From contig NZ_JARHUG010000001.1 in the NCBI RefSeq assembly GCF_029223185.1, positions 1 through 64,000 of the forward strand: 64,000 nucleotides of DNA, given 5' to 3'. Made by a program: the position numbers and the translations under genes. The notes beneath the pieces are model-generated. The model did not search any database, was not told the DNA's origin, and saw nothing but the letters and a program-made list of their open reading frames with translations. This DNA comes from Aliiglaciecola sp. CAU 1673. Its GTDB lineage: Bacteria; Pseudomonadota; Gammaproteobacteria; Enterobacterales; Alteromonadaceae. Of the stretch, positions 1 through 7,790 are shown piece by piece (the stretch's first letter is position 1; the number at the start of each line of letters is the position of its first letter).

Positions 1-118
1 TGCCTGGCGGCCATAGCGTTACGGAACCACCTGAATCCATTCCGAACTCAGAAGTGAAACGTAACAGCGGCGATGGTAGTGTGGGGTCTCCCCATGTGAG
101 AGTAGCACACCGCCAGGC
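1..118 (+). rRNA. rrf: 5S ribosomal RNA
   Basis: The first bases of the window match the canonical gammaproteobacterial 5S 5' end (TGCCTGGCGG), and the internal blocks GAACTCAGAAGTGAAAC and GATGGTAGTGTGGGGTCTCC are classic 5S signatures. The 3' segment CCGCCAGGC pairs with the 5' end to close helix I. Length is about 118 nt, normal for 5S. It is the last gene of an rRNA operon; 16S and 23S must lie upstream, outside the window. The 5' boundary coincides with the window edge, so a base or two could be missing. Confidence 0.96.
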
Positions 119-125
119 TCCCAAT

Positions 126-167
126 AAAAGCAAACCCCGGTCTTAACAGGCCGGGGTTTTTGCTTTT
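126..167 (+). terminator. rRNA operon intrinsic terminator
   Basis: Long inverted repeat just after 5S: arms AAAGCAAACCCCGG and CCGGGGTTTTTGCTTT around a 10-nt loop, with the T-run inside the 3' arm. This is a typical rho-independent terminator closing the rRNA operon. Confidence 0.93.
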
Positions 168-315
168 AGCGCTGCCGCGCAGTATCTACCAAACACCGAA
201 GACCATACCCATCGGACTGTGGCTAGTTCCTAGTTCCAACGGCAAGCAGTCATCTGTCATTCATCCATGAAGCTGTTTCCAGGTCGGCCGTCCAGGCCTC
301 CCGTTCAGTCGGCTG

Positions 316-336
316 CGAATGTCCACTGGACATTCG
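316..336. repeat. Near-perfect palindrome in rrn downstream spacer
   Basis: The arms CGAATGTCCA and TGGACATTCG are perfect 10-bp inverted repeats around a single C. They sit in the non-coding stretch after the rRNA terminator. No gene is visible between 168 and 537. The function is unknown; a dispersed intergenic palindrome is one possibility. Confidence 0.6.
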
Positions 337-393
337 GTCCTCCTTCACCCCCATGTGAGAAGTTGACACTAAATCTAAGTTAATCAAAATCTT

Positions 394-477
394 GCGTAGC
401 GCGTAGCGCGTAGCGCGTAGCGCGTAGCTCGTAGCTCGTAGCTCGTAGCTCGTAGCTCGTAGCTCGTAGCTCGTAGC
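394..477 (+). repeat. Heptamer tandem repeat, 12 units
   Basis: Twelve uninterrupted copies of a 7-bp unit: five GCGTAGC (394-428) followed by seven TCGTAGC (429-477). The switch from G to T at the first base happens once, so each block looks like a separate clonal expansion. The array lies between the rRNA terminator and the 3' end of the acyl-CoA ligase gene. Seven is not a multiple of three and no gene covers it. The rest of 168-537 holds no recognisable gene or RNA. Confidence 0.92.
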
Positions 478-537
478 TCTAACCGTCTTCCCCTTTGTTG
501 TAAACGGGAAACATAGTGGTCGTCGGTAGGGGACTCT

Positions 538-2136
538 CTACAGGTTCTTTTGGGCGTCCCAGGTGTCTTGGGTGATGCCTTGTTCCCTTAGAGAGGCTTT
601 TTTAATCTTATTTGTTGCTGTGCGGGGGAGTTGGTCTTCGCTAACCAAGCGAATAAATCTGGGAATAGCATAGATGGGCATGGCTTGCTTGCTTTGTTGG
701 TAGATGGCATTGGCATCTATGCTGCCATCGGTGACGATCACGGCCATAACTTCCTGCTCTCCCCCTGGAATATCTGAGGGGACACCAAATACGGCGGCTT
801 CCTGCACACCTTTGAATGAAAGAAGTGTTGTTTCTACTTCAAATGAAGAAATGTTTTCTCCCCGTCGGCGCAGACAATCTTTAATACGGTCAACAAAGTA
901 GAAATAGCCGTCTTTATCGCATCGTCCTGCATCGCCGGTGTGAAACCATAGATTTCTGAAGGCTTCGAGGGTTTTCTCCGGCATCTGGTAGTAGCCACTC
1001 ATAAAGCCTCCGGCTAGCTTCGGGCGGACCTGGATTTCGCCTACTGTATCTGGTGGTAGCAGTAGGTCAGTCTGGGTATCAGCAATACGCACCTCAAAGT
1101 ATTTGTCATAAGCTTTGCCACAACTCCCCGGACGTGGCTTATCCATGGGTGTGTAAAGGGGAATATTGACTTCAGACATGCCATACAATTCGATCATTGG
1201 GACACCGAAACGCACCGCAAACTTTTCGATAAATACCGGTGCGGCGGGCGCAGCTGCAATCACTTTAAGCTTGTGGGCTTTATCTAGTGTTGAAGGAGGC
1301 TGACGATCGATAAATTCGCTCATCACTCCCAGCAGGTTGGTATGAGTGATGTCATATTCAGCAATATCCTTAATCCAATTAGATGCACTGAATTTACTTC
1401 GGACTACTGCCGTAGCACCGGTTATCAGGCAGGCATAGAGCTGCATAAACAGGCCGTTGGCGTGAAAGAGAGGCATGCAAATATAGTATTTGTCAGTGTC
1501 CAGAAGCTTAAGATTATCAATAGTTCCCTGGCCAAAAAGGTAGCAATGGGCATGCGGCATCATGACTGCTTTTGAGGGGCCGGTGGTGCCGGATGTAAAG
1601 AGTAAGCAGGCCAGGTCAATAAAAGTCGATTTAGGCGGAGCCGGAACGCCGCATGATTTGGTGGCTCTAAACTGCAAGTAAGAGCGCAATTCTAATGAGT
1701 CAAATGAGGGGAGCGAATCATTGCTAATTACTATTACTTGCTGTAAGTATTCGAGCCTATCCTTCACCGCGGCAAGTCTTTGTAATCCCACCGAGTCACA
1801 AGCAAGAAACCGGCACTGGCTTAGATTGAGCGCATGTATCAAATAGTCGCTAACTAATTCAGTATTAAGAGCGACCATCACGCCGTCTGCTTGATGGCAA
1901 CCCAGCCACAAACTTATAAATTCCGGACAATTGGGCAGCATCATCCCAAGTTTGTCGCCAGCCTCAAAGCCAATGCTACTAAGCTGGCCGGCTATAATCT
2001 TTGCCTCTTCGAACAGTTGCTGAAAGGTAAAACTGGGGCCATCGATAAAGCTAACGGCTAGTTTTTGCGGGCGCTCAGCAGCTTGCCGAGCCAACACTTG
2101 TGGTGTCGTCCATCGTGTTACTGCTTCAAATTCCAT
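538..2136 (-). CDS. AMP-dependent acyl-CoA synthetase/ligase
   Basis: A 532-residue member of the ANL (acyl-CoA synthetase/NRPS adenylation/luciferase) superfamily, which activates a carboxylic acid with ATP to an acyl-adenylate and transfers it to CoA. The phosphate-binding loop TSGTTGPSK is at residues 181-189, the YGMSE motif around 318, the W-F-H-T-G-D motif around 396, the hinge region DRIKDCLRRRGENIS around 415, and the catalytic-lysine region PRTATNKIKK near the C terminus. Length is normal for the family. It resembles the crotonobetaine/carnitine-CoA ligase and medium-chain ligase branches, but substrate cannot be read from sequence. It stands alone on the minus strand, with the chemoreceptor gene starting about 105 bp upstream. 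Confidence 0.9.
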   Translation of the reverse strand: MEFEAVTRWTTPQVLARQAAERPQKLAVSFIDGPSFTFQQLFEEAKIIAGQLSSIGFEAGDKLGMMLPNCPEFISLWLGCHQADGVMVALNTELVSDYLIHALNLSQCRFLACDSVGLQRLAAVKDRLEYLQQVIVISNDSLPSFDSLELRSYLQFRATKSCGVPAPPKSTFIDLACLLFTSGTTGPSKAVMMPHAHCYLFGQGTIDNLKLLDTDKYYICMPLFHANGLFMQLYACLITGATAVVRSKFSASNWIKDIAEYDITHTNLLGVMSEFIDRQPPSTLDKAHKLKVIAAAPAAPVFIEKFAVRFGVPMIELYGMSEVNIPLYTPMDKPRPGSCGKAYDKYFEVRIADTQTDLLLPPDTVGEIQVRPKLAGGFMSGYYQMPEKTLEAFRNLWFHTGDAGRCDKDGYFYFVDRIKDCLRRRGENISSFEVETTLLSFKGVQEAAVFGVPSDIPGGEQEVMAVIVTDGSIDANAIYQQSKQAMPIYAIPRFIRLVSEDQLPRTATNKIKKASLREQGITQDTWDAQKNL

Positions 2137-2241
2137 TGCTCCATCTCACGCACTTGCCGACTGACTTCTGGCCCTCCAAAACATTTTTATACCCTAACGC
2201 AAGAGTCATAAGCCAACCACAACACTTAAGTCTTAGAGCTA

Positions 2242-3807
2242 CTAAGCCAGTCGGAATTGCTTTATCAGAGCGTTAAGTTCGCTTGAGAGGCCATTCAGTT
2301 GAGACGCATTTTCCAGACCCTGCTTAGATTCGCTCAGGAATTGCGAGGAAACTTGCTGGATCAGATCAGTATTAGCGTTGATCTCTTCCGTCACTGAATT
2401 CTGTTGTTCGGCTGCTGTGGCGATTTGAGTTGCCATTTTGCTGATAGTTTCGATGGCGCTGGCGATTTCCTTAAAGCTGTTTGAGGCATTTGCGGCATCA
2501 ACCACACTCTCTTCGGTTAATGTGTAACATCCGTTCATCATGGTGACAGCCGAGTTAGAGGTGGACTGTAACGTACTGATCATACTAGAAATTTCTTCGG
2601 TCGAAGCGTGGGTTCTTTGCGACAGTACCCTAACTTCATCGGCGACCACTGCAAATCCTCTTCCCTGTTCACCAGCCCTGGCGGCTTCTATGGCTGCGTT
2701 AAGGGCTAAGAGATTGGTTTGCTCTGAGATCCCCCTGATGGTCGCCACAATACTGTTTATCTGCTGACTACCCTTCTCCAACTCTGACAACACTTCTGAA
2801 GCTTGTTTTACCATGTTGGCCAAGTTGCCGATAGAGGATTCAAATTTGGTCGCTAGCTGTCTTCCGCTTTCACTGACTTTAACGGTGTTATCAAGCTCAC
2901 CCGCGGTTTGTTCCGCACTTTGCGCAATATCGCGGGTTGCCAGAGCAAGTTGTCGTACAGCCTCCGTGACCAGGCTTATCGACTCCTGCTGTTTGTTGGC
3001 TTGAGCCGCGCTTTCTTGAGCTAGTGTTGTGCTTTGCTGTGCTTGAGTATTCAACGCGGTGGCCGTATCCGATGCGCCCAGCAATGCACTATGTAACCTT
3101 TCGAAGAATCGGTTAACGGTGTCAATCAGAGGAGTCCTGTCCTCAGTTTTAATTCGTTCTGTAAGATTACCTTCAGCCCCTTGTTTAACCAGTCCTATAA
3201 CATGATTAGCGGCCAAAAACTGGGTATTGCCATCATAGATATACAAGGTGGCAACAATTGCGCCGACTACGGCAATGACTACGTGATAAACCAAGGGGGC
3301 AAGTAGTCCCCATCCGGTCTCTGATCCCCAGGAAAATACCAGTAAAGGCTGTCCAAAAAGTTCAGCACCGATGTACTGGCAATAAGTTAATGTGAGGTGA
3401 TGCAGAACCGTCAGAAGCACCAGCGCTATTAGAGGCAAAATATCCCGATAACGGATAAGAATGGTAAAATTCAGGAAAAACAGGAAATGGCCTTCTCCCA
3501 AACCATTAGACTGCTGAATGGTAATGGCCATCATCGCCGTCAAGCCTGTAGCCATGATCAGGCGGGACAGCAAAGTTCCCGGAATGGTTTTGTAAGCGAG
3601 AAAACACACCGCAAAGACCAGCCCACCACCAATCATACCCAGCTTAAAGTAGCCATGATGGAATGAGGTTAGAAAAGCCACGATCACGAAGTAGCCAAAG
3701 ATCGCCATCAGAACCAATTTATCGGCGGTTTTGAAGTCCGCCGCGAAGCAATCCTTCATATAGTCATTCAGGCGATTGTCGTAGCAAACTAAAAGGTTTT
3801 TTAACAT
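2242..3807 (-). CDS. Methyl-accepting chemotaxis protein with multi-pass N terminus
   Basis: Chemoreceptor of about 521 residues. The N-terminal 190 residues hold roughly six hydrophobic segments and no large periplasmic ligand domain, so it probably senses through the membrane or an energy-related cue. The C-terminal half is a cytoplasmic MCP signalling domain with the hallmark hairpin tip ([20 protein letters not shown], then [12 protein letters not shown]). A longer reading starting at 3840 exists, but the ATG at 3807 is preceded by AAAGGA at good spacing and starts 13 nt after the SCO stop codon, so I chose it. It probably forms an operon with the upstream SCO gene. It would signal through CheA/CheW, which are not in this window. 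Confidence 0.9.
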   Translation of the reverse strand: MLKNLLVCYDNRLNDYMKDCFAADFKTADKLVLMAIFGYFVIVAFLTSFHHGYFKLGMIGGGLVFAVCFLAYKTIPGTLLSRLIMATGLTAMMAITIQQSNGLGEGHFLFFLNFTILIRYRDILPLIALVLLTVLHHLTLTYCQYIGAELFGQPLLVFSWGSETGWGLLAPLVYHVVIAVVGAIVATLYIYDGNTQFLAANHVIGLVKQGAEGNLTERIKTEDRTPLIDTVNRFFERLHSALLGASDTATALNTQAQQSTTLAQESAAQANKQQESISLVTEAVRQLALATRDIAQSAEQTAGELDNTVKVSESGRQLATKFESSIGNLANMVKQASEVLSELEKGSQQINSIVATIRGISEQTNLLALNAAIEAARAGEQGRGFAVVADEVRVLSQRTHASTEEISSMISTLQSTSNSAVTMMNGCYTLTEESVVDAANASNSFKEIASAIETISKMATQIATAAEQQNSVTEEINANTDLIQQVSSQFLSESKQGLENASQLNGLSSELNALIKQFRLA

Positions 3808-3820
3808 GGTGTTTCCTTTA

Positions 3821-4339
3821 CTAGAACAGGTCTGCTTCAAGGTCTGATGCGTCGAAGGTGGACGGGTTATAGGTTTTGATCAAATGCCATTGCCGTTGCT
3901 TTTGAACTAACAAGTAGGTTCGACCATCATGCATAATTTGCTCACCCTGCTGCTGGATATTTAGCCCAAAGCTGTCTTTCAGTTTAGGCAACAGCTCCTG
4001 ATCTGCATGTATGCCGATAAAGTCAGGATGAAAAAAGGAGGCATAGCGCTGTGCATCAGCAGAGTTGCTATTCGCATCGATATCCACAAAAACCACTCTT
4101 GGCCATTGTGTTTGGGGAACACGGTTCAACAGATTACGTAATGTGGCCAAGGTTGTTGGGCAAATATCCGGGCAACGGGTAAAGCCGAAAAATACAATAG
4201 CCTTATCTGCTTTTTCGGTTTCCAAAAACGGCGCATAGACTGGTTTGTCGCTGGACAGCGAGGTATAGGGCAGAAGGAAGATAACCCCGATAAGAATACT
4301 AAGCAGTAGTATTCCCCAGACTGTTTTAACAAACGACAT
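3821..4339 (-). CDS. SCO1/SenC family copper chaperone/thiol protein
   Basis: A 172-residue membrane-anchored protein with a thioredoxin fold. One N-terminal transmembrane helix (about residues 8-25) exports the rest to the periplasm. It carries the SCO motif CPDIC (Cys56 and Cys60) and a downstream His in a MHDGRTYLL context near residue 138; together these make the three-ligand copper site. Family members deliver copper to the CuA site of cytochrome c oxidase or act as thiol reductases. No oxidase genes are adjacent. The stop codon is 13 nt before the downstream chemoreceptor start. Confidence 0.88.
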   Translation of the reverse strand: MSFVKTVWGILLLSILIGVIFLLPYTSLSSDKPVYAPFLETEKADKAIVFFGFTRCPDICPTTLATLRNLLNRVPQTQWPRVVFVDIDANSNSADAQRYASFFHPDFIGIHADQELLPKLKDSFGLNIQQQGEQIMHDGRTYLLVQKQRQWHLIKTYNPSTFDASDLEADLF

Positions 4340-4443
4340 ACCGGCCTAAAACTAAATGGCTCAAGGTCATAGAGTAGTAAAAACCTTAGCAATTAGTTCA
4401 CTGCCTCAGTAAATATATTTCCTTGGGGATCACGAGCAGCTAT

Positions 4444-4926
4444 TCAGTACTCATGCTCAGCGGTTGCGTGAGGAGAGGTCCTGATTTCAAACTGCCAAGA
4501 CAGCGTTGCGAGTTGCTGATAACACTCTGGCTGCGTTGGCTTTTGGCGTATTTGCAACTTGTAATGCCCGGCTTTAAGCGCATAAGCCTCAGTCAGGTCT
4601 AGTGTTGCTGATTGCTGCTGGCCAGGCGCCAATACAAGGGTATCTTCCTCCGTTGGTGCCCCACGCTTGGCCATTGGGCCTTGATAAGGCAGGGGTCTGT
4701 CAGTGCTAAGATCGGTGATAAGAAATAAATCAGACCAAAAGCCTTCCAGGGGGGTGTGCCAGATTAAAATCTGTAACTCGTCTTTGCTTTGGTTAGTCAG
4801 CGTAAACTGCAAGGGGTGTGGCTGACCCTCCAGGCTTATGGGGACAACGTCAAGCTGGCAATTCAGGTTATCCGCTTGGGTATTCATACAGAGCAGTAAA
4901 AAAATGAAGCAGAGCAGGCGGTACAT
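4444..4926 (-). CDS. Secreted protein, stand-alone paralog of the neighbouring M35 protease prodomain
   Basis: A 160-residue protein with a signal peptide (about residues 1-18, ending near TQADN). I recognise no named family for it alone. Its central part (residues about 42-126) aligns by eye, nearly without gaps, to residues 50-131 of the M35 protease encoded 62 bp upstream: LTNQSK/ITNTGK, L-W/W-Y, then a GP-x3-KR-x-P segment followed by an acidic stretch, a L-x-L/K-x-G-x3 block and A-G-x-Y. It has no zinc motif. Same strand and tight spacing suggest co-transcription after the protease. By inference it could be an inhibitor, a chaperone or a competing binder of the protease. The unusual C-terminal tail contains H-A-T-A-E-H-E. 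Confidence 0.75.
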   Translation of the reverse strand: MYRLLCFIFLLLCMNTQADNLNCQLDVVPISLEGQPHPLQFTLTNQSKDELQILIWHTPLEGFWSDLFLITDLSTDRPLPYQGPMAKRGAPTEEDTLVLAPGQQQSATLDLTEAYALKAGHYKLQIRQKPTQPECYQQLATLSWQFEIRTSPHATAEHEY

Positions 4927-4988
4927 AGACTGGCTTTAGGCGATGAAGCATAAAGCCAGTCTAGAGGGCTTAGTCTAGTAAGCTCAAG

Positions 4989-6071
4989 TTAGTTTTGCTT
5001 TGGCGTGTTCTCAGCAAAATACTCATGGCTGTCGGCATTGTTCAGAGCCTGATCCGGGTCGGATATTGCCAGGCTCTTGGCGCCTGATTGGCCGTAAACT
5101 ACGTCATCGGTACCGGCAACTGCGGTAAAGTGGCTTAACTCATGCACGATAGTACCCGCGCGCGAGTCGGTGCCCAGCTCAGGAGCGCTCCAGAACGCGC
5201 GGCAAAGGTAGACTGTGTAAGGCTGGTTTGGGTAAACATAGGCGTAGTAGGTCTTTTTGCAGCTGCAATCGAAGGTTTTATCCTGATTGTCGATAGCATC
5301 GTTAATGGCGTTGAAGTTTGCCACTGCTTTGGCATAACGAGCACTGGTAGCTGCGCCAAACCAGGTTTGATAACGGGCGCTGGTATTATTGGCTGAATGA
5401 CTGGCCAGGTAGGCAACCGAGTCATTGGTGATCTGATCCGCTGCGGTTATGGCTGACAGAATGTCATTTTTCTGGGCGTTGTCACAACGACCAGTAAAGC
5501 AGGTACCGCCTACGCAGTCACCGCTACCACCGCCGCCAGGGCCTTTACCGTTGCCGCTGCCTTTAGTGCTGATGCCGTCCAGCCACAGAGTTACAGCATT
5601 CGAATTCAGTGCTTCTACCTGACGTTGCTGCTTCTTGATTTGGCCGTTGTTAGCATCGAACAAGTTGAATGACTTCACCTGATAGGCGATTTCATAGGTA
5701 CCGGCTTCGCTTAAGTCATACAAACCGGACAGCTCGAAAGTGCGGCTGATGGTTTCGCCAGATTTCAGTTTGATGAAATCTTTATCTTCAGGGGCGGGGC
5801 GCTTGTAGTGCGGACCGAAGAAAGACACGGTTTCACCGTTACGCTTTACTTCGAAAATCGCTTCTTCTTCCAGGTCTGCGTACCAGCTCAGTAGCTTTTG
5901 CGTACCTTTTCCGGTGTTTGTGATCTGCAAGGTTGCAGTAACGTTGCCGTTATCCTGCGCAGCCACGTCCAGAGCTACATCCAGTTCCTTGTTGCCTGCT
6001 TGGGCATTAAATACAGTAAGAATGCCCAAGGCACAAAGCGCCTGGAACAACTTAGGTAAATGCTTTGACAT
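4989..6071 (-). CDS. Secreted M35-type (aspzincin) metalloendopeptidase
   Basis: A 360-residue preproprotein. The signal peptide ends near residue 25 (FNAQA). Residues about 28-165 form a beta-rich prodomain, then a Gly-rich linker (171-184), then a Cys-rich catalytic domain. The zinc site HELSH is at 310-314 and is followed by GTDDVVYG (320-327), the third-ligand Asp motif that defines aspzincins (deuterolysin and peptidyl-Lys endopeptidase families). Bacterial members include the exotoxin AsaP1 of Aeromonas; these are secreted and self-process the propeptide. The downstream gene encodes a protein resembling the prodomain. The substrate is unknown. Confidence 0.9.
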   Translation of the reverse strand: MSKHLPKLFQALCALGILTVFNAQAGNKELDVALDVAAQDNGNVTATLQITNTGKGTQKLLSWYADLEEEAIFEVKRNGETVSFFGPHYKRPAPEDKDFIKLKSGETISRTFELSGLYDLSEAGTYEIAYQVKSFNLFDANNGQIKKQQRQVEALNSNAVTLWLDGISTKGSGNGKGPGGGGSGDCVGGTCFTGRCDNAQKNDILSAITAADQITNDSVAYLASHSANNTSARYQTWFGAATSARYAKAVANFNAINDAIDNQDKTFDCSCKKTYYAYVYPNQPYTVYLCRAFWSAPELGTDSRAGTIVHELSHFTAVAGTDDVVYGQSGAKSLAISDPDQALNNADSHEYFAENTPKQN

Positions 6072-6367
6072 ATCATGTTCCCGTTAGAGTTATTATTTTG
6101 GGGTCAGTACTGCTCGGCCTGACTTTTGGTCTTCTCGAACCGTCAGCAAATTAATTTGCGACCGTCAGATGTTACAGAATGTAACCGAAATGAAATAGCT
6201 TTATTTTTCACCATTTTTCAGTGGCTTGCATTTGAAGTGCTAGTCATAAGCACTGCAGTCAGTCACCAAGTGAGATGTGCTACCACTTCAGAACAGCAAT
6301 TCCATTTTCTGAGAAGTTCCGGGCTGATATTATAATTTGATTATCATGTTTGAGAAGGAGACTGGCT
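6072..6367. other. Intergenic region between divergent M35 protease and RHH genes
   Basis: About 296 bp, AT-rich toward its right end, carrying the promoters of two divergent genes. A TATAAT hexamer at 6331-6336 could be a -10 element for the rightward gene, but I find no convincing -35 at proper distance. A 69-codon reading frame on the plus strand (6126-6335) has no ribosome-binding site or recognisable family and I do not call it a gene. Confidence 0.5.
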
Positions 6368-6544
6368 TTGGAATCGAAAACTGCCCGCTTTACCGTGTTG
6401 ATGGATCCACGCAAAAAACAGGCCTTTGAGCAGCTTTGTGCAGAACAGGACATCACGCCATCCCAAGTGGTTCGCCAATTGATTCGGGATTATCTGCAAA
6501 AACATGGTGTGAGTTACGCGACAGATGAGCCTGCCAGTAAGTAG
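6368..6544 (+). CDS. Small ribbon-helix-helix (CopG/Arc-like) protein
   Basis: A 58-residue protein. The likely start is the TTG at 6368, since AAGGAG sits at 6355-6360 with 7-nt spacing; a reading from 6350 would bury that site inside the gene. The pattern T-A-R-F-T-V-L-M-D (a beta strand), then a helix (KKQAFEQLCAEQ), a turn (DITPSQ) and a second helix (VVRQLIRDYLQKHG) is a ribbon-helix-helix DNA-binding fold. Such proteins dimerise and repress nearby promoters, often as antitoxins. No toxin gene is beside it. An AT-rich palindrome just downstream may be its operator (inference). Confidence 0.72.
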   Translation: MESKTARFTVLMDPRKKQAFEQLCAEQDITPSQVVRQLIRDYLQKHGVSYATDEPASK

Positions 6545-6568
6545 TTACAGCCATCATATTGCGGAATG

Positions 6569-6595
6569 ATAATAACATTATAATGATGTTATAAT
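6569..6595. promoter_or_regulatory. AT-rich palindrome and probable yjdM promoter region
   Basis: Inverted repeat with arms ATAACAT (6572-6578) and ATGTTAT (6586-6592), partly extended outward, within a stretch containing TATAAT-like -10 hexamers. It lies between the RHH gene and yjdM. It could be an operator for the RHH protein, or a weak Fur-like element (GATAAT half-sites are present). Neither is proved. Confidence 0.4.
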
Positions 6596-6677
6596 TATTG
6601 GCCGGGCATAGTCCGCCTATACATCCCGAACGGTAAGCGTCGGGTTATTTTGCAACTGATTACAGAGAATACTGCTT

Positions 6678-7016
6678 ATGAGCGACACCTTACCTTCATG
6701 CCCACAATGCCAGTCTGAATATACTTATGAAGACAGAGGCCTGTTTGTTTGCCCTTCTTGCGGTCATGAATGGAAAGCCGGTGCTGAAGCGGCGCAGGAC
6801 GGCCCGTTGGTGCGCGATGCCAATGGTAATCAGCTGCAAGACGGCGACTATGTGACCCTGATTAAGGATCTCAAGGTAAAAGGCTCATCCTCGGTGGCCA
6901 AAATAGGCACTAAGGTAAAAATCAATCGCCTGGTGGAAGGCGACCACAATATCGACTGCAAAATCGACGGCATCGGCGCCATGATGCTTAAGTCGGAATT
7001 TGTTAAAAAAGCTTAG
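6678..7016 (+). CDS. yjdM: YjdM/PhnA zinc-ribbon protein
   Basis: A 112-residue protein with an N-terminal zinc ribbon (CPQC at 8-11 and CPSC at 25-28) and the C-terminal KOW-like PhnA domain ([17 protein letters not shown], then [16 protein letters not shown]). It matches the YjdM family, historically called PhnA because of linkage to phosphonate genes in E. coli; the E. coli protein is not a phosphonoacetate hydrolase and its role is unclear. The length is typical. It is convergent with nsrR, with an 11-bp gap. Confidence 0.92.
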   Translation: MSDTLPSCPQCQSEYTYEDRGLFVCPSCGHEWKAGAEAAQDGPLVRDANGNQLQDGDYVTLIKDLKVKGSSSVAKIGTKVKINRLVEGDHNIDCKIDGIGAMMLKSEFVKKA

Positions 7017-7027
7017 TCAAAAGCCAC

Positions 7028-7465
7028 TTATTCTTCACCAAGCGCCAGTACCTGTACCAAGGTCTGGCGCTGTTCGCCCACCAAATCGGCCAAACTGTAT
7101 TTCCTCAATTCCGCAATAAAAGCTGCCGTGGCTTGATGCAAAATCTGCTTTAGCTTGCAGGCCGGTAAGATACGGCAGGGCGGTTGATGGCACTCCACCA
7201 CTTGCATAGAGTTTTCCAGCAACAGCACCATGTCTGCCAGATTAATCGTTGCTGGCGCTTTATTTAATACGAAACCGCCGCCTTTGCCGCGCTTGGTTCT
7301 AATCACCCCGGCCTTGCCCAACTGATGAACGATTTTGTTGAGATTATTACGGGAAACATCGTAGATCGCGCTGATCTCATCGATGCTGGCCTGTCGTCCT
7401 TCAGGCAGTAGCGCCAGGTATATAAGGGTGCGCAGCCCATAGTCTGTGTAGCGTGTCAGTTGCAA
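7028..7465 (-). CDS. nsrR: Rrf2-family nitric-oxide-sensing repressor NsrR
   Basis: A 145-residue Rrf2-type regulator. The start MQLTRYTDYGLRTLIYLA is nearly that of E. coli NsrR, and the three [Fe-S] cysteines C92, C97 and C103 (spacing C-x4-C-x5-C) match the NsrR pattern rather than IscR. The winged helix covers residues 1-65. NsrR represses NO-detoxification genes until NO damages its cluster. It is divergent from a small membrane protein plus nnrS, with a candidate NsrR site between them, so local repression of nnrS is likely. Confidence 0.92.
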   Translation of the reverse strand: MQLTRYTDYGLRTLIYLALLPEGRQASIDEISAIYDVSRNNLNKIVHQLGKAGVIRTKRGKGGGFVLNKAPATINLADMVLLLENSMQVVECHQPPCRILPACKLKQILHQATAAFIAELRKYSLADLVGEQRQTLVQVLALGEE

Positions 7466-7516
7466 GGTGATCTCCTGATGTGATCAAAAACCATTCAATT
7501 ATATTGATCCGAAAAT

Positions 7517-7539
7517 AAGATACATCTAATATGCACATT
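7517..7539. promoter_or_regulatory. Candidate NsrR operator
   Basis: A 23-bp site beginning AAGATACAT, with the second half ATGCACATT, in the nsrR/nnrS divergent region. By eye it agrees at 17 of 23 positions with the gammaproteobacterial NsrR consensus, an inverted repeat of AAGATGCAT-type half sites. It lies 29 bp before the small membrane protein start. The match and the position next to nsrR support it, though no binding data exist here. Confidence 0.72.
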
Positions 7540-7567
7540 ACAAAACATGCATGTAAAAGGTATCTAT

Positions 7568-7789
7568 ATGTCGCCTGAATCAACACTGCGAATTGCCAAT
7601 TTCGCATTACTCCTTTTCTTCCTCGCTTTTTGTGTGTCTGTAGTACTTGCCTACGGATTTGAAAGCCAAATACCGATGATAGTGGTGGCGCTGTTGCATG
7701 TTGCGCAGTTGGTGCTGGCCGGCCTGGTCAAAGTGGCCTATGTGGTGCGCCTGGTATCGCAGAAGCAGCTGGGGATGGAGGTTTGTTGA
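7568..7789 (+). CDS. Small membrane protein of the NnrS operon
   Basis: A 73-residue protein with two predicted transmembrane helices (residues about 9-29 and 37-57) joined by a short loop. I chose the ATG at 7568 because AAAAGG lies 7 nt upstream; an ATG at 7547 lacks such a site. Its end overlaps the ribosome-binding region of nnrS (stop 7787-7789, nnrS start 7791), implying translational coupling. I recognise no named family, but its position between the candidate NsrR site and nnrS links it to the nitric oxide response. Confidence 0.8.
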   Translation: MSPESTLRIANFALLLFFLAFCVSVVLAYGFESQIPMIVVALLHVAQLVLAGLVKVAYVVRLVSQKQLGMEVC

Positions 7790-7790
7790 T

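Noticed and set aside
170-390. tRNA gene after the rRNA operon
   Set aside because: No cloverleaf or T-loop consensus is visible.
394-477. Heptamer array as a CRISPR
   Set aside because: Units are contiguous without spacers and far too short for CRISPR repeats.
6126-6335. 69-codon plus-strand frame upstream of the RHH gene
   Set aside because: No ribosome-binding site, no family features, composition like non-coding DNA; it overlaps the probable promoters.
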